Positions 8,427-17,539 are shown, counted from the stretch's first letter. The stretch: DNA of 64,000 nucleotides from G963665595 sp963665595 (GCA_963665595.2 CAXXJK010000005.1:1-64000); one strand, 5' to 3'. Translations and numbers: made by a program. Notes: generated by a model from the sequence alone, not told the origin.

Positions 8427-9686
8427 ATGACGACTAGAGAAACGCGAGGCCTCGAACTCAAGCAATCCGTGACGAGGACGTTCCTCAAGACCGTGAGCGC
8501 ATTCGCGAACTACGGAACAGGCAGGATCGTCTTCGGCATCGACGATGATGGAGAGATCATCGGACTTACCGACCTGCTTGGGGACTGCCTGAAAGTGGAG
8601 AATATGATCAACGACTGCCTTGAGCCGATCCCCCGCTACACACTCGAGCCCGACGATCGTCGGAAGACCGTGACGTTGACGGTGTTCGAAGGGACGGACA
8701 AGCCATACCGCTGCAATGGGAAGGCGTACATAAGAAATGACTCATCGACTGTTGCGGTTGACAGGATTGAGTACGGGCGACTTGTGCTCGAGGGGAGCAA
8801 CACCTCCTACGACGAGCTCTCTTCTCCTGCACAGGATCTCGAATTCACCCTGCTCGGAGAGCGCCTGTGCGGAGCCCTCGGCATCGAGTCCCTCAGTGGG
8901 GACGTCATGCGCACTTTGGAGTTGATGATGCAGGACGGGGCGTACACGAATGCCGCCGCAATGCTCGCGGACTCCAACGCGTTCAAAGGGGTCGATATCG
9001 TACGCTTCGGCGATAATGCCAACCAGCTCATGGATCGCATCGACCTCGTCGGCGTATCCGCAATTGCACAGCTCGAGGGCGCAATGGAGGTCTTCGACAA
9101 GTACTACCGTTTCGACGAGGTGGCAGGTGGGGAGCGTAAACAGGTCGAGGCGATTCCTGCAGAGGCTTTCAGGGAGGCGATGGCAAACGCCATCGTCCAC
9201 AGAGCATGGGATGTGTCGGCCAGCATAACTGTCGGCATGCATCGGGACAGGATTGAGATAACCTCTCCCGGCGCGCTGCCTTCCGGCCTCTCGGAGGACG
9301 AGTACCTCAACGGGAGGATATCACTGCTTCGCAACCCCATTCTCGCGAACGTGTTCTTCCGGCTGAGATACATAGAGAAGTTCGGCACGGGGATAATGCG
9401 CATACGCGATGCGTATGCTTCCTATCGCAAGCAACCAGTGTTCGAAGTGCGGCGCGGATCGGTGTCCGTGACACTTCCCACCACCGATGCCGTTGTTGCG
9501 ACAAGTGCGGACGAGGACAAAGTATATGGCGTTATCGGTGGCGGGCGCATTTGCACGCGCGGCGAGGTAGAACGTATGACTGGATTCAGCAAGGATAAGA
9601 CTATCAGGCTGCTGAACTCTCTGGTGAGCAAGGGTGCCATCGAGAAGACTGGCAGCGCTAGGGGAACCAGATATTCTAGGAAATAG
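8427..9686 (+). CDS. AlbA_2 (Schlafen-like) domain and HATPase_c_4 ATP-binding regulator
   Basis: 419 residues. The N-terminal AlbA_2 domain is shown by RGLELKQS (residues 7-14) and FANYGTGRIVFGIDDDGEI (26-44). A GHKL-type ATPase domain follows from about residue 243 (FREAMANAIVHRAW) to the glycine motif KFGTGIMRI near 318. The C-terminus (355-419) resembles a winged helix. Family members are usually called transcriptional regulators or ATP-binding proteins and are common in mobile DNA. Some AlbA_2/Schlafen proteins act in phage defence, but nothing here proves that. The start at 8427 follows GAAAGGA. A truncated sister copy is at 4046-4508. Confidence 0.8.
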   Translation: MTTRETRGLELKQSVTRTFLKTVSAFANYGTGRIVFGIDDDGEIIGLTDLLGDCLKVENMINDCLEPIPRYTLEPDDRRKTVTLTVFEGTDKPYRCNGKAYIRNDSSTVAVDRIEYGRLVLEGSNTSYDELSSPAQDLEFTLLGERLCGALGIESLSGDVMRTLELMMQDGAYTNAAAMLADSNAFKGVDIVRFGDNANQLMDRIDLVGVSAIAQLEGAMEVFDKYYRFDEVAGGERKQVEAIPAEAFREAMANAIVHRAWDVSASITVGMHRDRIEITSPGALPSGLSEDEYLNGRISLLRNPILANVFFRLRYIEKFGTGIMRIRDAYASYRKQPVFEVRRGSVSVTLPTTDAVVATSADEDKVYGVIGGGRICTRGEVERMTGFSKDKTIRLLNSLVSKGAIEKTGSARGTRYSRK

Positions 9687-9835
9687 CCCGTGCGAAAAAT
9701 CGTGCTGAGCACGGTAGGGATGCCTACACCATGGCGAAGGGAGACTTCATGGGGGGACACACGGCGAAAGCCAAAGAGGAATACAGAGACAGATGGTCTT
9801 AATAATAGGGGTATCGATGAAAACAAGGAGACAAC

Positions 9836-10180
9836 ATGAATGAACTGATTGCCTGCTGTGGTCTGAACTGTGAGAAGTGCAATGCACGCATTGCCACTCT
9901 CGACGATGATAACGATCTTCGAGAAAAGACCGCGCAACTTTGGAGTAAGTTGAACAACGCTCCGATCACAGCAGAAATGATCAATTGCATGGGATGCCGT
10001 ACTGACGGCGTGAAGACTCTCTACTGTGATAGCATGTGCGAGATTCGTAAGTGTGCGCTGAAGAAGGGTTTTGTCACCTGTGGAGATTGCTCCGAACTAG
10101 AGCGTTGCCAGACGGTCGGTGCTGTGTTTGCGTATAGTTCGCACGCTCTGGAGAACCTCAAAGGTATAAATCAAGCCTAA
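9836..10180 (+). CDS. DUF3795 cysteine-rich protein
   Basis: This 114-residue protein starts after an AAGGAG site. The N-terminus MNELIACCGLNCEKCNARIAT and the later Cys clusters (CMGCRTDGVKTLYCDSMCEIRKC, VTCGDCSELERC) are the hallmark of DUF3795, a probable metal-binding or Fe-S domain common in anaerobes. Biochemical role is unknown. It is monocistronic and downstream of the AlbA_2 gene with 150 bp between them. It may be the last cargo gene of the accessory region or the first of the backbone. Confidence 0.8.
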   Translation: MNELIACCGLNCEKCNARIATLDDDNDLREKTAQLWSKLNNAPITAEMINCMGCRTDGVKTLYCDSMCEIRKCALKKGFVTCGDCSELERCQTVGAVFAYSSHALENLKGINQA

Positions 10181-10469
10181 AGCGACTTCTCCTCGGCTTT
10201 TTCAAATCCTGCTTCATGCGCTTACCGCCAGCACGTTCTCACTCCCCACGCGCAGTTTAGTTCGTAGAGAGTATATTGTGCTCAAAATGAAACTTTCACG
10301 GTGCGGGATCGTCGGAGGAGTGAACTTCCGAGAATAATCATGCGCGAGAGCCCATCTTTATGCTACGCTTCTTTCGTCAGTTGCTCGAAGAAACGGCAGC
10401 ACCCAGAGCTTGGAGCCTGGTACTGGTTCGTTTTTGTCTAATCAATCGAACGACCAAGGAGGCTCTCCC
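10181..10469. other. Intergenic region before carboxylesterase gene
   Basis: No gene is seen in this interval of about 290 bp. A weak inverted element TCGGAGG..ACTTCCGA lies near 10311-10337. The end of the interval carries a strong AAGGAGG ribosome site for the next gene. No promoter could be assigned with confidence. Confidence 0.35.
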
Positions 10470-12098
10470 ATGAAGACGCCAGACGATAGATCTCTTTCGC
10501 AAGCGGAGCAGAATCTCTCCGATACGGATTCGAAGCTCGTACTGCAAACCTCTTTCGGGCCCATACGCGGAAGCGATGACGGGCACGTGAGCTCTTGGAA
10601 GGGAATCCGCTATGCGGCACCGCCTACTGGTGCGCAACGGTGGCGTGCGCCAATATCTCCCGCGCCATGGACGGATATAGCCGACGCGACCAAATTTGGC
10701 CCGGTATGCCCACAGCCTAAAAGTCCCGTGGTTGTCTTCGGCCCGGGGTCGACCATGGACGAAGATTGTCTTACCCTCAATGTCTGGGCACCGAGCACGC
10801 GCATAGATGCTCCCAACCTTCCGGTTCTCGTCTGGGTCCATGGAGGCGCCTATATCTTTGGAGCCTCCAGCCAGCCTCTGTTCGACGCTGAACATCTGGT
10901 GACCAACGGCGACGTGATAGTTGTGACTGTCAACTATCGGCTCGGTGCACTCGGTTTTCTTGACCTCTCATCGTTTGGGACCGAAGAACATCCCTTTGAT
11001 TCTAATCTTGCGGTACAAGATGTGCTGCTGGCCCTGAACTGGGTTAAGGATAACATTGCCGTTTTTGGCGGCGACCCTGGCCGCGTGACCCTTTTCGGAG
11101 AGTCTGCAGGCGGGGGCATGGTTACGACCCTCATGACGATGCCGGTCGCAGAAGGTCTCTTTTCCAAGGCCATTGTAGAAAGTTCTCCTGCAACCAGCGT
11201 TTACGGACGAGAGCGTGCTGCGGCGGTCGCCAGTCTTTTCGTGAAGAAGACGGGGATCGAACCGAATGAGGTCGAAAAATTGCGAGAACTACCCATCGAC
11301 CAGATTGTAGAGTGGGGTTTTGACGTATACCGCGAAGTGCCAACTGAATCTCCCGGCACTTTGGCTTATGCCCCTATTGTCGACGGCACCCTTATCCCGG
11401 ATCATCCTCTCGTGCGTTTCCGCGAAGGGCTTTCTCACCCCGTGCCACTTCTGATAGGCACGAACAAGGACGAGGCGGCCATGTTCAAACTTATGAAGTC
11501 ACCGCTGATGCCCATCGCCTCCGACACGATCATGGACATGTTCAAAGAAATAGCTGCTGAGCATCCGGAAATCGAATTGCCTGACGACGCACAGGTCGGC
11601 TCGGCGTATACCGGTATGAGGCTGAAAGCCAAGGGCATGGGCATAGCACGGGATGTTGGTTTCAGAATGCCGACCATATGGCTCGTCGAAGGCCATAGCA
11701 AGATCGCGCCCGTCTACCTCTACCGATTCGACTGGGCCACTCCCATGCTCAAACTGCTTGGGATAGGCGCGACACACGCAACCGAGCTTCCCTACGTGTG
11801 GGGTAATCTTGTAAGCGGGCCCAAGGACATTACCTTCAAGCTTGGTGGATTATCGACCGGTACGAAACTATCCGAGAGGATGCAAACGCGCTGGCTTTCT
11901 TTTGCCGCACAGGGCGTGCCCAAAGGTAGTGTGGGCGAGTCGGAGTGGCCTCAATACCTGATCGATGAAGACACTGCGGAGCCACAACGTTCTGGGTTTC
12001 GCGCTACACTCGTCATCGATAAGCAAGATAGAGTAGTTGACGATCTGGATCACCAACTCCGCATTGCCTGGGGTGACGAGGTGCTCGACTTCTCCTGA
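10470..12098 (+). CDS. Type B carboxylesterase
   Basis: 542 residues, full length for the COesterase family of alpha/beta hydrolases. The oxyanion region HGGAYIFGA lies near residue 124 and the nucleophile elbow GESAGGG near 209-215. A probable acid lies in GTNKDEAAMF near 330, and a catalytic His in GATHATELPYVWG near 435. It hydrolyses carboxylic esters; substrate unknown. No signal peptide or lipobox is present, so it is predicted cytoplasmic. The ATG at 10470 is chosen because AAGGAGG sits 8-14 bases upstream. It is followed by a convergent GAP-family gene, so it is probably transcribed alone. Confidence 0.88.
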   Translation: MKTPDDRSLSQAEQNLSDTDSKLVLQTSFGPIRGSDDGHVSSWKGIRYAAPPTGAQRWRAPISPAPWTDIADATKFGPVCPQPKSPVVVFGPGSTMDEDCLTLNVWAPSTRIDAPNLPVLVWVHGGAYIFGASSQPLFDAEHLVTNGDVIVVTVNYRLGALGFLDLSSFGTEEHPFDSNLAVQDVLLALNWVKDNIAVFGGDPGRVTLFGESAGGGMVTTLMTMPVAEGLFSKAIVESSPATSVYGRERAAAVASLFVKKTGIEPNEVEKLRELPIDQIVEWGFDVYREVPTESPGTLAYAPIVDGTLIPDHPLVRFREGLSHPVPLLIGTNKDEAAMFKLMKSPLMPIASDTIMDMFKEIAAEHPEIELPDDAQVGSAYTGMRLKAKGMGIARDVGFRMPTIWLVEGHSKIAPVYLYRFDWATPMLKLLGIGATHATELPYVWGNLVSGPKDITFKLGGLSTGTKLSERMQTRWLSFAAQGVPKGSVGESEWPQYLIDEDTAEPQRSGFRATLVIDKQDRVVDDLDHQLRIAWGDEVLDFS

Positions 12099-12173
12099 TA
12101 TATTCGTTCAATCAGGGAAATATATTCACGAATAATGGTAACGAAGTGCAGTATGGCTACCGGCGTGTCGGTA

Positions 12174-12857
12174 TCATACTGCACCCGATAATAACAAGGT
12201 TATGACGTGTGAGAACTCGATCGCCGCCAACATCGCGAACAGTACAGTCATGATTATCGCGTTATGGTTTATGAGTTCTGCTTTCATCTCTTGTAGATAC
12301 TTGTTGATGGTTGCAGACCCTGTTGCGGCGAAGACGGTGGGGAGGAGCACTCCCAAAGAGGCAGCCAGTGCGAAAAGTATGCACACGCCGATCACCACCG
12401 GCAAGACAACTCCGCTGGCTCCGATGAGCGCTCCGGCTTTGAGATCGATGGGGATGTTCTTAGAGTTGGTGGCTGCCATAAGGAGGCCCAGTCCGAAGGC
12501 CTGGCTGACCTTCATGCCATCGATGGCCGCTAACCAACTGGGCTCTTTGGGAGAAGCACCTTTTCTGGGGCGCGAATGCCAACTCATCACTGTAAGAACG
12601 GTGAAGGCGAGGCCAAATATGATACCGAGCACCAACACGATCATGTCATCTTTCGACGATCCGTCGGAACCGGCACCTTTCGTCGTGAGTGCGGCAATGA
12701 ATACGAGCGCCAATGTGACCAGAACGGAGGCTCCCACGAACGCAAACCCATTCGATTTCGCACGAGGCGATAAGAGAATGGCGATTATCGCCGCAATCGC
12801 CATCGGGCTGATTATTTCAGCAGTAGCAAGAGGGAGCAGTGCTTCTAGGTACCCCAT
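12174..12857 (-). CDS. GAP-family (Sap-like) membrane protein, probable exporter
   Basis: This 227-residue polytopic protein has about six hydrophobic segments, near residues 1-28, 37-58, 73-93, 128-150, 154-180 and 200-225. The N-terminus MGYLEALLPLATAEIISPMAI and the GLLMAATNSKNIPID motif around 125-140 match the SfLAP/GAP family (related to the LysE exporter fold), known in actinobacteria from glycopeptidolipid and sulfolipid loci. It is probably a small-molecule or lipid exporter at the cytoplasmic membrane. ATG at 12857 follows AGGAAG. It faces the esterase gene tail to tail. No adjacent lipid-synthesis gene gives a substrate clue. Confidence 0.75.
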   Translation of the reverse strand: MGYLEALLPLATAEIISPMAIAAIIAILLSPRAKSNGFAFVGASVLVTLALVFIAALTTKGAGSDGSSKDDMIVLVLGIIFGLAFTVLTVMSWHSRPRKGASPKEPSWLAAIDGMKVSQAFGLGLLMAATNSKNIPIDLKAGALIGASGVVLPVVIGVCILFALAASLGVLLPTVFAATGSATINKYLQEMKAELINHNAIIMTVLFAMLAAIEFSHVITLLLSGAV

Positions 12858-13113
12858 ATGGTTCTTCTTCCTATTCAGGGAATGTTTCTATCATCGACCA
12901 CATCCTCATGGCCAGTCACTCCCAGCGACTCTATCATTATGGCAGAGAAGCGCAGTTGGCTTAATCGCGTAGTACATTTATTTGAGAAAATAATTAGCGT
13001 CGACTATTCAGATTGATGAGTAGGTGCCTCGCTCAGTTTGCTGTTGCTGAACGTATATTCGAACAAGTTCATTGCAATCTTCCTTGCATCTGCAATCTAA
13101 CAAATGCTATCTA

Positions 13114-14677
13114 CACGGCGTAACGTTTTTGGGGGTGCCCGTTAAGGGCAAACCGTAAGAAAATAATACGGATTTCCTTTATCCTTCTAATTGTCAAGAA
13201 AAAAAGGAAAGGAAACCCGCATATGTATAGTACAACAGAAGCCGTCACCTGTCTTGTATCCGTTTTTCTCGATATCTTAAGAAGCGATGATAGCTTGGCG
13301 TTTTCAAAGTTTGAGGATGAAGCTATCAGAATTGGACATGAGACCATCGCCTGCGCTATTGGCCTTGCGTTAGAAAGATTTGATGATGAAGTCTGTGCCG
13401 GTTTGCCGCATGGCTATCACATGCGTGATAGACGTTCACGTACTCTTGCTACTGAGATAGGCGACGTAACCTTTTCTCGTCGTAGGTTTTCAGATCACTA
13501 CGGTGTCTCACTGATGCCACTTGATGATGCGCTAGACCTTCCCTGGAAGACTCGTATATCACCGGGAGCTACTGCATTTCTGATCGAAGCGGGAGCCGAG
13601 GTTTCTTATATGCGAGCCGCTCATCTCTTGAGCCGCAGCGGAGGTTCTACGCTCAGCGCCACCAGTGTTATGCGTGCATTTAGACAGACAGGACAAGTTT
13701 GCGAGGAAGAAGATGTCAAAGCAGCCTATGAGCTTTACGAACTAGGTCTTTCACCAGCAGCGCAAGCAGATGTCGAAGAGATATGTTTAGAAGCAGACGG
13801 TACATGGATAAGCCTTCAAAAGACGCCTCCGGGAAAGCCTTGCAAGGCAGAGATCAAAGCGCTGGTTGCCTACGGAGGCAAACAATGCTCTGACCTTGAC
13901 AGGAAAGTGCGGCGAGTACAACCAATCCGTCATGGCTGTATAGCTGACCCCCAGACCTTCTGGACTCAAGGCGTGGCAACTGTTGGCGCGAGATTTGATC
14001 TTACCAAGATCAAAAGATGTCATCTCGGCAGTGACGGAGAGGGCTGGTGCAAACAGGGTGGCGCCTATCTTAAAAATAATATTGTTACAGTCGGACACCT
14101 GGATCCGTTTCATCTTAACCGTGCGGTTACACGGTGCTTTGTAAATCCTCAGGAGGCAAGTCAAGTACTTGAATGTATATGGCTCGGGGATGCTCAAGAA
14201 GCTGCAGACATGCTTGAAGAACTTGCAGCTGAAGGTATCGCCCGGGAAAAGCCTTCCAGACAAGTTATCACATATCTGCGCACGAATGCCTTAATTATTG
14301 GAGTAGAGGGCCCGTCTTTAGGTACGATGGAAGCAGAGAACCAACATCTGTATAAGTCAAGAATGGCTGCATTTCCCTGTGCTTGGAGCATACGAGGTGC
14401 CTCTGACATGGCACGCATCAGAAGCAGGATCTATTCAAGAAGAACACTACCGTCTCTGAGGCGTGAAGACTCAATGAGCACCGCACGCAGAAAACAACGC
14501 GAAAGAAAAACGATAGAAAGTCTCACGATTAACAACTATATGCCATTACAATATGAGGGAAGAGGTTGGGAATCACCCTGTAGAGCTTCTCTATCAGGGA
14601 TGTGTTCCAATGTGCGTTATGCAAGCGGCCTCCATTGGGAACGAAGGATAATCGACCCCCATTAAGTTTACGCCGTC
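13114..14677 (+). mobile_element. ISLre2-family insertion sequence with target duplication
   Basis: An element of about 1.56 kb. Its ends are imperfect inverted repeats: ACGGCGTAAC at 13115-13124 and GTTTACGCCGT at 14666-14676. It is bracketed by the 9-bp direct repeat TGCTATCTA at 13105-13113 and 14678-14686, the expected target duplication. It carries one intact transposase gene. Intact ends, intact frame and matching duplications indicate a recent insertion. The right end lies only 17 bp from the -35 box of the following MarR gene. Confidence 0.85.
13223..14665 (+). CDS. ISLre2-family transposase (UPF0236)
   Basis: 480 residues, the normal size for UPF0236/ISLre2 transposases. Family features include the N-terminal zinc-finger-like/helical part with LATEIGDVTFSRRRF, ISPGATAFLIEAGAEVSY and the DDE-type core around EICLEADGTWISLQK. 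Also present are HLGSDGEGWCKQG, HLDPFHLNRAV and the C-terminal EAENQHLYKSRMAAFPCAWSIRGASDMARI. The ATG at 13223 follows GGAAAGGAAAC. It catalyses transposition of the surrounding element. Nothing suggests inactivation. Confidence 0.9.
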   Translation: MYSTTEAVTCLVSVFLDILRSDDSLAFSKFEDEAIRIGHETIACAIGLALERFDDEVCAGLPHGYHMRDRRSRTLATEIGDVTFSRRRFSDHYGVSLMPLDDALDLPWKTRISPGATAFLIEAGAEVSYMRAAHLLSRSGGSTLSATSVMRAFRQTGQVCEEEDVKAAYELYELGLSPAAQADVEEICLEADGTWISLQKTPPGKPCKAEIKALVAYGGKQCSDLDRKVRRVQPIRHGCIADPQTFWTQGVATVGARFDLTKIKRCHLGSDGEGWCKQGGAYLKNNIVTVGHLDPFHLNRAVTRCFVNPQEASQVLECIWLGDAQEAADMLEELAAEGIAREKPSRQVITYLRTNALIIGVEGPSLGTMEAENQHLYKSRMAAFPCAWSIRGASDMARIRSRIYSRRTLPSLRREDSMSTARRKQRERKTIESLTINNYMPLQYEGRGWESPCRASLSGMCSNVRYASGLHWERRIIDPH

Positions 14678-14693
14678 TGCTATCTAATACTTT

Positions 14694-14742
14694 TTGACAT
14701 ACTAACGGGTACCTGTCATACTTTTATGCAGGTACCAGTTAG
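14694..14742 (+). promoter_or_regulatory. Promoter and probable MarR operator
   Basis: A consensus -35 TTGACA (14694-14699) is followed after 17 bp by CATACT (14717-14722). Overlapping it is an inverted repeat with 14-base arms and one mismatch, CTAACGGGTACCTG at 14702-14715 and CAGGTACCAGTTAG at 14729-14742. Such symmetry across the -10 region directly upstream of a MarR gene suggests autorepression. Confidence 0.65.
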
Positions 14743-14772
14743 ATATTATGTACACTCAAAGGAAGCATTGGC

Positions 14773-15363
14773 ATGGCAGACACAGGCAAGGCATTGATGG
14801 ACAGGCTCAATTACCTCTACTGGCTCTTGCACAAGCAGCAGCGACGCAGGTACACAAAAGCAAACCCTGTTTTCGATACTACCAAAGGTCAAGGCCGCAT
14901 CTTAGCTATGTTGAAGCTGCAAGATGCCGTCTCCACTAAGGATCTTGCATTTTTGCTTGATGTGCGCGTCTCCACCCTAAACGAGATGCTCTTCAAGCTG
15001 GAAAGGGGCGGATACATTGTGCGCACAGCCAACCCGGCAGACCGCCGTGTGATGCTGGTGAGCCTGACCGACAAAGGCAAAAACGTGCAGCAGGGCGAAG
15101 ACACGACTCCCGCAGATATCCTCAAATGCTTGAGCGAACAAGAGCAAGGCGAGCTTTGCGGCTATCTGGATCGCTTGATCGATGCGTTTGTGACTGAACT
15201 GAAACCTGGCGACGAGGAGTTCTACAAGCGCGCAAACGCCATGCGTGAGCGAATGGGCGACAAAATGATGGATCGCCTAGAGAAGCATCTGGACTGGCAT
15301 CGTGCGACCGGCATTCCGAGCTGGCCCGGCACTGGGGGCTGGCCGGGCGGGCGGGATAAGTAG
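14773..15363 (+). CDS. MarR-family transcriptional regulator
   Basis: 196 residues. The winged-helix core has KGQGRILAMLKLQDAVSTKDLAFLLDVRVSTLNEMLFKLERGGYIVR (helix-turn-helix) followed by the wing sequence NPADRRVMLVSLTDKG, diagnostic of MarR. The C-terminal extension ends in a Trp/Gly-rich tail (IPSWPGTGGWPGG). The ATG at 14773 follows AAAGGAAG. Its stop overlaps the GTG start of the Fe-S membrane gene at 15363, so the two are translationally coupled. It probably controls that gene and itself through the inverted repeat at 14702-14742. Confidence 0.88.
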   Translation: MADTGKALMDRLNYLYWLLHKQQRRRYTKANPVFDTTKGQGRILAMLKLQDAVSTKDLAFLLDVRVSTLNEMLFKLERGGYIVRTANPADRRVMLVSLTDKGKNVQQGEDTTPADILKCLSEQEQGELCGYLDRLIDAFVTELKPGDEEFYKRANAMRERMGDKMMDRLEKHLDWHRATGIPSWPGTGGWPGGRDK

Positions 15364-15923
15364 TGGAGACGATCGCTGCCGTTGCGGTTGTTGTCGCCCT
15401 CGTTCTTGCGGTCGCCGTCTGGGGCAGAGCGTTTTGCGGCAGGGTCTGCCCTTTCGGGTATTTACAAGACTTGTTTTTCAAGGTTCCATCTCCGGTAAAG
15501 CTGCACCGCTTCAGGGCAGACAAGTATCTGCGCTGGTTAAAATTCATTGTCATCGTGCTCTGGCTTGCAACCAATTTGCTGGCCATAATCCCTAGGGATA
15601 ATCTAGAATTTGACATTCCGAGTGTAGGAGTAATGGCCGTCCTGTTGGCGATAGCCCTGCTGTCCATCGTCATCCAGCGCCCGTTCTGCAAGTACCTCTG
15701 CCCAGGGGCGATGCTCGGACTGGGCAATCACTCGCCTATAAATTGCTACAAGGTGGACACGGAGAGATGCACCAATTGCGGGCTTTGTTCCAGGGTCTGT
15801 AAGATGGACATCGCCCCCACTGTAGTACCAAACAGCATCGAGTGCATCCGCTGCGGAGAATGCAAGAGGCGTTGCTCGCAAAATGCGATAGCGTCAGGGC
15901 TGGGCAAAAGCTCTACACCTTAA
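15363..15923 (+). CDS. NapH-like membrane ferredoxin
   Basis: 186 residues with GTG start at 15363, overlapping the MarR stop codon. It has three hydrophobic segments (residues 3-22, about 56-78, 83-103). Twin Cys-Pro motifs of the NapH/NosR/RdxA type are present (FCGRVCPFGYLQD and FCKYLCPGAM), followed by two 4Fe-4S motifs (CTNCGLCSRVCKMD and CIRCGECKRRC). Such proteins pass electrons between the quinone pool and soluble or periplasmic partners. It is shorter than NapH and is encoded beside a MarR regulator but not beside an obvious terminal reductase, so its partner is unknown. Confidence 0.8.
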   Translation: METIAAVAVVVALVLAVAVWGRAFCGRVCPFGYLQDLFFKVPSPVKLHRFRADKYLRWLKFIVIVLWLATNLLAIIPRDNLEFDIPSVGVMAVLLAIALLSIVIQRPFCKYLCPGAMLGLGNHSPINCYKVDTERCTNCGLCSRVCKMDIAPTVVPNSIECIRCGECKRRCSQNAIASGLGKSSTP

Positions 15924-15977
15924 CATTAAGCTGGGTATCACAGAGCAAATTATCAGCAATTCATAAAGCAAATGATT

Positions 15978-16003
15978 GAAAGGCCGCTAATGAGCAGCCT
16001 TTC
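15978..16003 (+). terminator. Rho-independent terminator
   Basis: Stem GAAAGGC..GCT / AGC..GCCTTTC with one internal mismatch and an AATG loop, followed by CTTTT. It lies 55 bp after the NapH-like gene. Confidence 0.65.
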
Positions 16004-16303
16004 CTTTTCGGCTAGTCGGCCTTGCACCCTGCGGAAGAGAAGTTTGACCATGCCTGACAACGTTATACCGGGTAGATTCGGTCATGGTTGAGAGGCCGAG
16101 TTCAGGAAGCTCAATGCGCTGCTCAGTCGCTCCGGATTGTTGTGAAGGGCGTACCTGCGTCAACTCAAGAAACAGCTATTTATGTTTTAGAAACTTAGTA
16201 AGATTGCATAAAATCTAAAATAGGGATGTGTATTTCGCTCCAGAGGAGTACAATCTATTTTAGAAAATGAGCAAAATGACAACATTTCAAAAATGAGGCG
16301 AAA
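16004..16303 (+). promoter_or_regulatory. Upstream region of first AAA_14 ATPase gene with spaced inverted repeat
   Basis: No gene is seen. The A/T-rich last 110 bases contain CTAAAATAG (16215-16223) and its inverse CTATTTTAG (16255-16263), 40 bp apart centre to centre. This is a possible operator pair in the promoter region. ATGAGG just before the TTG start at 16304 serves as ribosome site. Confidence 0.35.
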
Positions 16304-17539
16304 TTGAGGATTCAGAGAGACGCTTATCTACAGAAGCTCATAGACCGAAAGCACAACGATCTTGTTAAAGTTATCACCGGAATACGCCGATGCGGCAAGT
16401 CGTACCTTCTTTTCACCGTTTTCAAGGAGCATCTTCTGAATTGCGGAGTCCCGCAAGACCATATCATCGAAATACAACTGGATAATCGGGCCAACAAAGA
16501 ACTTCGCGATCCTGACACATGCGACAACTTCGTTAGGTCTCGTATCGGGGAGGGGCAGCACTACGTTCTGCTCGATGAAGTGCAGATGATTCCTGATTTC
16601 GAGGATGTGCTGAACGGTTTCCTACATATCGGTAATCTTGACGTTTACGTCACGGGGAGCAACTCAAAATTTCTCTCTACCGATATAATTACTGAGTTTC
16701 GTGGGCGTGGCGATGAAGTGCGTGTCCATCCTCTCAGCTTCGCAGAATACCATGTGGCGATTAACGGCGGTTGGGAAGACGATTGGAACGAGTATTCAAC
16801 CTATGGCGGACTACCCCATACCACCGTGCTCAAAACAGATTTGGATAAGATTGGTTATCTACAAAACCTTTTCGCGGAAACTTATCTGCGAGATATCATC
16901 GAGCGTAACAAGGTGAAGAATGACGGCGAATTATCTGAGCTCATTGATGTGGTTGCATCGGCAATAGGTTCGCTGACAAATCCGCAGAAACTAGAAAACA
17001 CCTTCAAATCAGTGAAGAAAGTCTCTATTTCTGCACCGACTATCAAGAATTATCTTAACTACCTCGAAGATGCGTTTATGATCTCACATGCAAAGCGCTA
17101 CGACGTGAAAGGCCGCAAGCATATCAGCACTCCACGTAAGTACTACTTTGAGGATATCGGCTTACGCAACGCTCGCTTGAACTTTAGGCAGCAAGAAGAA
17201 ACCCACATTATGGAGAATATTCTATTCAACGAACTTATTATACGTGGATTTCAAGTTGACGTAGGCATGGTGGATATTACGGAATCGGGCAAACGCAAGC
17301 GTATAGAAATTGATTTTATCGCCAACCGAGGAAGCAAGAAGTACTATATTCAATCAGCTTTTGCGATTCCAGATGCGGAGAAGTTAGCTCAAGAGGAAAG
17401 ACCCTTGCTGGCCGTGGGCGATTCCTTCAAGAAGATCATCGTCATGGGCGGTAACGTCAAGTTGAGCAGAGACGATCATGGGATAACCAAGATCGGTTTG
17501 AAAGAGTTTTTGCTTAACCCCAATAGCTTAGAACTTTGA
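16304..17539 (+). CDS. AAA_14/DUF4143-family ATPase
   Basis: 411 residues. Walker A is GIRRCGKS (residues 26-33) and Walker B is YVLLDEVQMI (about 86-95). DUF4143 follows in the C-terminal half (TIKNYLNYLEDAFMISHAKRYD, KYYFEDIGLRNARL), then a PD-(D/E)xK-like stretch (EIDFIANRGSKKYYIQSAF). Proteins of this family are abundant in anaerobes, often multicopy, and no member has a firm function. They are variously suggested to be DNA-acting or defence-related. I chose TTG at 16304 because it gives the standard N-terminus (LRIQRDAYLQKLIDRKHND) with GAGG upstream. A distant paralogue lies at 18348-19664. Confidence 0.85.
   Translation: MRIQRDAYLQKLIDRKHNDLVKVITGIRRCGKSYLLFTVFKEHLLNCGVPQDHIIEIQLDNRANKELRDPDTCDNFVRSRIGEGQHYVLLDEVQMIPDFEDVLNGFLHIGNLDVYVTGSNSKFLSTDIITEFRGRGDEVRVHPLSFAEYHVAINGGWEDDWNEYSTYGGLPHTTVLKTDLDKIGYLQNLFAETYLRDIIERNKVKNDGELSELIDVVASAIGSLTNPQKLENTFKSVKKVSISAPTIKNYLNYLEDAFMISHAKRYDVKGRKHISTPRKYYFEDIGLRNARLNFRQQEETHIMENILFNELIIRGFQVDVGMVDITESGKRKRIEIDFIANRGSKKYYIQSAFAIPDAEKLAQEERPLLAVGDSFKKIIVMGGNVKLSRDDHGITKIGLKEFLLNPNSLEL

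Noticed and set aside
12202..12972. Long plus-strand frame of about 256 codons opposite the GAP-family gene
   Set aside because: It is the antisense of a well-supported membrane protein with ribosome site and family motifs. Its own translation is Ser/Ala/Pro-rich without recognisable domain.
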